Shown here: one piece after another, positions 5,428-8,406 of the stretch
How the letters are laid out: every line of letters begins with the position of its first letter
How positions within the stretch are numbered: the stretch's first letter is position 1
Assembly: GCA_028695945.1 (NCBI GenBank)
Contig: JAQVIB010000083.1
Location: 1-8,406 of the forward strand
Direction: 5' to 3'
DNA: 8,406 nt
DNA from: Lachnospiraceae bacterium
GTDB lineage: Bacteria > Bacillota > Clostridia > Lachnospirales > Anaerotignaceae
Notes under the pieces: generated by a model
Told to the model about the DNA's origin: nothing
The model's input: only the letters and a program-made list of their open reading frames with translations
Databases searched by the model: none
Position numbers and translations under genes: made by a program

Positions 5428-6876
5428 TTATTTCAACTCTCTTATAAGTCGTTCTCTAAGAACAAATAAATCTTCCGATAAATCTACAGGTACAATGTGT
5501 GGGTTAGATAGCCTCTTGTGTTCATCCCATAAAGTATCAAGCTCTTTCATTGCATATTGGCGTATTTCCATAGTTTTTGGTGAAGTATAAACGCACTTTC
5601 CGTTAAGGAAAATAGGTTCAAGAAGTTCACGCAGATAATATGTTCCAGGCTCAAGCTCCATATGCTTCCACGTAGCTGTGTGGTCAAAAAGAGTAAGAGT
5701 TTTACTTTCGTCATAAGTTTCGTAATTTAGGGCAATAAGGTCTGCTTTAATTTTATTTGTAAACTTGTCATAAATTCGTATTACTTTTTTAATTCCAGGT
5801 AAAGTAACTTTTTTTGGATTGTTGGAAAGTTTGATTTTTGGCATAAAACGTCCAGTACCGTCGGTTTCTGCCGCCAATTTGTATACACCGCCAAAGGCAG
5901 GGCAGTCATCTGAAGTAATAAGCTTAGTTCCAACACCCCAAAGTGTAATTTTTGCACCCTGTAGTTTAAGGCTGGCAATAAGGTTTTCATCAAGGTCGCT
6001 GGAAGCACTAATAACTGCGTCTGTAAAGCCTGCGTCATCTAACATCTGTCTTGCTCGTTTTGAAATATACGCAAGGTCGCCACTATCAAGCCTTATTCCG
6101 TAGCCTGGAAGTTCATAGCCAGCTTCTTTCATTTCCTTAAAACACTGTATTGCGTTTGGCACACCTTGTTCAAGAGTGTTGTAAGTGTCTACCAACAGTA
6201 TGCATGCATCTGGAAATTGCTTTGCATATGAACGAAATGCCTCCAACTCACCACTAAAACTCATAACCCAACTGTGGGCATGGGTACCCTTTACTGGCAC
6301 ATCAAAAAGTTTACCTGTAAGAACATTGCTTGTGCCAACACATCCGCCTATTACAGCCGCTCTTGCACCGTAAGTTCCTGCGTCGGGGCCTTGGGCACGT
6401 CGTAAACCAAATTCAAGAATAGGTTCGCCTTGAGCCGCCCAAACAACTCGTGATGCCTTAGTTGCAATAAGGCTTTGGTGGTTAATTATATTAAGAAGTG
6501 CTGTTTCCACAAGCTGTGCTTCCATTATTGGGGCACGGACTTGTAAAAGTGGTTCCATTGGGAACACAACTGTACCTTCGGCAATGGCATAAATATCGCC
6601 AGTAAATTTAAAGTTTTTAAGATAATCAATAAAGTCGTCAGTAAATATGTCAAGACTTTTAAGGTAGCTTAAATCGGTTTCAGAAAAATGAAGATTTTCA
6701 ATGTATTCAATAACTTGTGCAAGCCCGCAGGTAATAGCATAACCGCCATCGGAAGGGTTATTTCTGTAGAATAGGTCAAAAACTACGGTTTTGCTCTGTT
6801 GGGGTGTTTTATAGTACCCTTGCATCATTGTAAGTTCATAAAGGTCTGTAAGCAATGACCAATCTTGAATATCCAT
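5428..6876 (-). CDS. pncB: Nicotinate phosphoribosyltransferase
   Basis: Converts nicotinate, PRPP and ATP to nicotinate mononucleotide, the entry step of the Preiss-Handler NAD salvage route (EC 6.3.4.21). It has 482 residues, normal for the longer bacterial form. Family motifs appear in order: the N-terminal DLYELTMMQGYY (11-22), FGLRRAQGPDAG (156-167), GTHAHSWVMSF (197-207) with the candidate catalytic, phosphorylatable histidine, DTYNT (230-234), the PRPP-binding region IRLDSGDLAY (261-270), and GVGTKL (314-319). The ATG has AAGGAG (6886-6891) 9 nt upstream and its own promoter. The C-terminal part beyond residue 390 is the usual extension of this subfamily. It is convergent with phoU and divergent from ileS, so it is probably monocistronic. 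It is distinguished from nicotinamide phosphoribosyltransferase by the THAHSW block and overall similarity. Confidence 0.95.
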   Translation of the reverse strand: MDIQDWSLLTDLYELTMMQGYYKTPQQSKTVVFDLFYRNNPSDGGYAITCGLAQVIEYIENLHFSETDLSYLKSLDIFTDDFIDYLKNFKFTGDIYAIAEGTVVFPMEPLLQVRAPIMEAQLVETALLNIINHQSLIATKASRVVWAAQGEPILEFGLRRAQGPDAGTYGARAAVIGGCVGTSNVLTGKLFDVPVKGTHAHSWVMSFSGELEAFRSYAKQFPDACILLVDTYNTLEQGVPNAIQCFKEMKEAGYELPGYGIRLDSGDLAYISKRARQMLDDAGFTDAVISASSDLDENLIASLKLQGAKITLWGVGTKLITSDDCPAFGGVYKLAAETDGTGRFMPKIKLSNNPKKVTLPGIKKVIRIYDKFTNKIKADLIALNYETYDESKTLTLFDHTATWKHMELEPGTYYLRELLEPIFLNGKCVYTSPKTMEIRQYAMKELDTLWDEHKRLSNPHIVPVDLSEDLFVLRERLIRELK

Positions 6877-6965
6877 GTGTATATACTCCTTTTCGTATAT
6901 GATAACAACCTCACATTCCGTTGCAAGGTTAGCAAAAACTTAACTTTTTTTCTATATTGCACACC

Positions 6966-6994
6966 ATTATACACTTATATTTTCACAATTTCAA
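6966..6994 (-). promoter_or_regulatory. Sigma-A promoter for pncB
   Basis: On the minus strand, TTGAAA (6989-6994) and TATAAT (6966-6971) are spaced by exactly 17 nt. Transcription would start near 6959, leaving a leader of about 80 nt. No known NAD-repressor operator was recognised in that leader. Confidence 0.75.
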
Positions 6995-7064
6995 TAAAAT
7001 AAACAATTAATCGACGTTTAGTAAAACATTTCTGTTAAAGAAACACGAAAAAGGTGGAAACCTC

Positions 7065-7093
7065 TTTACAAAGTTATTTCCTTAATATATAAT
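7065..7093 (+). promoter_or_regulatory. Sigma-A promoter for the T-box leader and ileS
   Basis: TTTACA (7065-7070) and a perfect TATAAT (7088-7093) are spaced by 17 nt. The predicted start near 7100 falls directly before the T-box stem I sequence, which supports the assignment. It is arranged back to back with the pncB promoter. Confidence 0.8.
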
Positions 7094-7099
7094 ATTTAA

Positions 7100-7364
7100 C
7101 GTTAAACACGTTGAAGAGGACAGTAGATATTTTTGAAGTGCAAAGCGATGCAGGGATAGTGAGAGCCTGTACTTAGTAAAAAATATTGAATATCACCCCT
7201 AAGTGGCAGTGGCGAAAAAGATTTTTAGTAGTTGCTGACGTTTTTCCTACGTTACATGGAAAGCGTAATTATAGTTACGCTGTAAAGTGGGCATTATTTA
7301 ATTAATGCCAAATCAGGTGGTACCGCGTATTCACGCCCTGTTAATTTTAGCAGGGCGTTTTTTT
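7100..7364 (+). ncRNA. T-box riboswitch leader, isoleucine-specific
   Basis: A cis-acting RNA that binds uncharged tRNA and prevents premature termination ahead of ileS. The conserved 14-nt-type T-box element AGGTGGTACCGCG is at 7315-7327. Its TGGT bulge can pair with tRNA ending ACCA, in line with the A discriminator of tRNA-Ile. In stem I, ATATTTTT (7127-7134) pairs with AAAAATAT (7179-7186), with AGTA at 7122-7125 opposite. The specifier loop then reads GAATATCACC, in which ATC (7192-7194) is an isoleucine codon. Later hairpins are AGCGTAA/TTACGCT (7262-7281) and GGCATTA/TAATGCC (about 7290-7309, likely stem III). It ends in an intrinsic terminator. Codon, discriminator and downstream gene all agree on isoleucine. 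Confidence 0.93.
7334..7364 (+). terminator. T-box-controlled terminator
   Basis: CGCCCTG (7334-7340) pairs with CAGGGCG (7351-7357), followed by seven Ts (7358-7364). The stem can extend inward to leave a short ATTT loop. It forms when charged tRNA-Ile is plentiful. The alternative antiterminator uses the T-box sequence just upstream. Confidence 0.92.
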
Positions 7365-7429
7365 ATTTCAAAAATTTATATAAGCTTTTGAATATTTAAT
7401 GAACAGATAATTATTAAGGAGGAAATAAA

Positions 7430-8406
7430 ATGTACAACAAGGTTTCAACAAATTTAGACTTTGTTTCCAGAGAAGAAGAAGTTTTAAAATTCTGGAAGGA
7501 AAATGACATTTTTAAAAAAAGCACTGCCAACAGAATAGGCTGTCCTAAATACACATGGTTTGACGGACCGCCTACAGCTAACGGCAAGCCACATATTGGT
7601 CACGTTATTACAAGAAGTGTAAAAGACATTATAACCCGATACCGTGTAATGAAGGGTTACGATGTTCTTCGTAAAGCAGGATGGGATACCCATGGACTTC
7701 CTGTAGAACTTGAGGTTGAAAAAATGCTTGGTCTTGACGGTAAACCTCAAATTGAGGAATACGGTGTTGAGCCATTTATTCAGAAATGTAAAGAAAGTGT
7801 TTGGAAATATAAAGGTGAATGGGAAGACATGAGCGACCGTGTTGCTTTCTGGGCAGATATGGAAGACCCTTATGTTACTTACCATAACAACTACATTGAA
7901 AGCGAATGGTGGGCTTTAAAGAAGATTTGGGAAAAAGGTCTTTTATACAAAGGTCACAAAATTGTGCCTTATTGCCCACGTTGTGGTACTGCACTTTCAA
8001 GCCACGAAGTTGCACAGGGATACAAAGATGTTAAAGAACTTTCAGCTATTGCAAAGTTCAAAATAAGAGGAACTGAAAACGAATTTATTCTTGCATGGAC
8101 AACTACACCTTGGACACTTCCGTCTAACGTAGCCCTTGCAATGAATGCAAAAGAAACATATATAAAGGTTAAAACAGGCGGCGAATACTATATTCTTGCA
8201 GAGGCACTTGTTAAGAAGGTGCTTGGTGAGGATACAGAATATGAACTTATTGAAACAAAGAAGGGTGCAGATTATGCAGGCGTTCGTTATGAACCTCTTT
8301 TTGATTTTGTAAGCGATGATGATACAGCCTTCAAGGTTGTAAATGACGATTATGTAACCCTTACAGATGGTACTGGTGTTGTTCATATTGCACCTGCTTT
8401 TGGTGA
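7430..8406 (+). CDS. ileS: Isoleucyl-tRNA synthetase, N-terminal part (runs off right edge)
   Basis: Class I synthetase that charges tRNA-Ile. The first 325 codons are open to the window end, about a third of the usual length of just over 1000 residues. The catalytic motif FDGPPTANGKPHIGH has HIGH at 55-58, followed by GWDTHGLPVELEVEK (84-98). The CP1 insertion begins after YCPRCGTALSSHEVAQGYKD (181-200, with a Cys-x-x-Cys pair at 182/185). It contains the editing-domain Thr-rich segment WTTTPWTLPSN (223-233) and GTGVVHIAPAFG (314-325); the expected editing Asp lies just beyond the edge. The DGPPTANGKPHIGH and YCPRCGTALSSHEV blocks resemble the eukaryote-like type 2 IleRS rather than the Bacillus/E. 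coli type 1. The ATG lies 7 nt after AAGGAGG (7416-7422). Expression is controlled by the T-box leader upstream. Confidence 0.96.
   Translation, partial: MYNKVSTNLDFVSREEEVLKFWKENDIFKKSTANRIGCPKYTWFDGPPTANGKPHIGHVITRSVKDIITRYRVMKGYDVLRKAGWDTHGLPVELEVEKMLGLDGKPQIEEYGVEPFIQKCKESVWKYKGEWEDMSDRVAFWADMEDPYVTYHNNYIESEWWALKKIWEKGLLYKGHKIVPYCPRCGTALSSHEVAQGYKDVKELSAIAKFKIRGTENEFILAWTTTPWTLPSNVALAMNAKETYIKVKTGGEYYILAEALVKKVLGEDTEYELIETKKGADYAGVRYEPLFDFVSDDDTAFKVVNDDYVTLTDGTGVVHIAPAFG

Noticed and set aside
5819..6103. Plus-strand open frame within pncB
   Set aside because: It is antisense to conserved PncB motifs (GVGTKL, IRLDSGDL region) and has no recognisable features. The same applies to 6185-6373, and to 5781-6038 on the minus strand in another frame.
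6906..6930. Short inverted repeat (AACCT ... AGGTT) in the pncB leader as a possible NAD-repressor operator
   Set aside because: The arms are only 5 bp with a long spacer and match no operator consensus I can recall with confidence.
7484..7885. Minus-strand open frame of 133 codons
   Set aside because: It lies entirely antisense to conserved IleRS sequence, including HIGH. The frame at 8042-8386 is rejected for the same reason.

Overview
The window is AT-rich chromosomal DNA from a low-GC Gram-positive bacterium. A clostridial, Lachnospiraceae-like host is my best guess. The support is a T-box riboswitch ahead of ileS, an HPr with a regulatory serine, a lipoprotein-type PstS, strong GGAGG ribosome binding sites, TTG starts, and GGGCAACGCCC-type intergenic repeats. 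The organism call is an inference; no rRNA or species marker is present.

Layout. Positions 1-332 (minus) hold the first 110 residues of methionyl-tRNA synthetase (metG), which runs off the left edge. A gap of about 310 bp carries the metG promoter and two inverted repeats. Positions 643-903 encode a small HPr-family phosphocarrier closed by its own terminator. Positions 1119-5214 are a compact high-affinity phosphate uptake operon, pstS-pstC-pstA-pstB-phoU. It is preceded by repeated TTTACA/TTAACA hexamers that resemble PhoP boxes. Positions 5215-5427 are a hairpin-rich repeat plus terminators between the convergent phoU and pncB. Positions 5428-6876 (minus) encode nicotinate phosphoribosyltransferase (pncB). 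Between pncB and ileS are two divergent sigma-A promoters and an isoleucine T-box leader (about 7100-7364). From 7430 to the right edge is the first 325 residues of isoleucyl-tRNA synthetase, of the eukaryote-like type 2 family.

How the genes work together. PstS is the lipid-anchored phosphate receptor, PstC and PstA form the channel, PstB is the ATPase, and PhoU is the accessory or signalling protein. pstC-pstA, pstA-pstB and pstB-phoU all overlap, which implies coupled translation. No PhoR/PhoB-type two-component genes lie in the window. metG, pncB, ileS and the HPr gene are separate transcription units with core translation, NAD-salvage and phosphotransfer functions.

The most unusual feature is PstS. 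Its two sequence halves are in swapped order: the block that normally forms the C-terminal part comes first, and the block that normally starts the mature protein comes last. The protein therefore reads as a natural circular permutation, with every expected phosphate-binding motif still present. Other points of interest are the HPr with a Pro18-to-Ala change, the REPIN-like palindromic element, the PhoP-box-like array, and the inverted repeat over the metG promoter.
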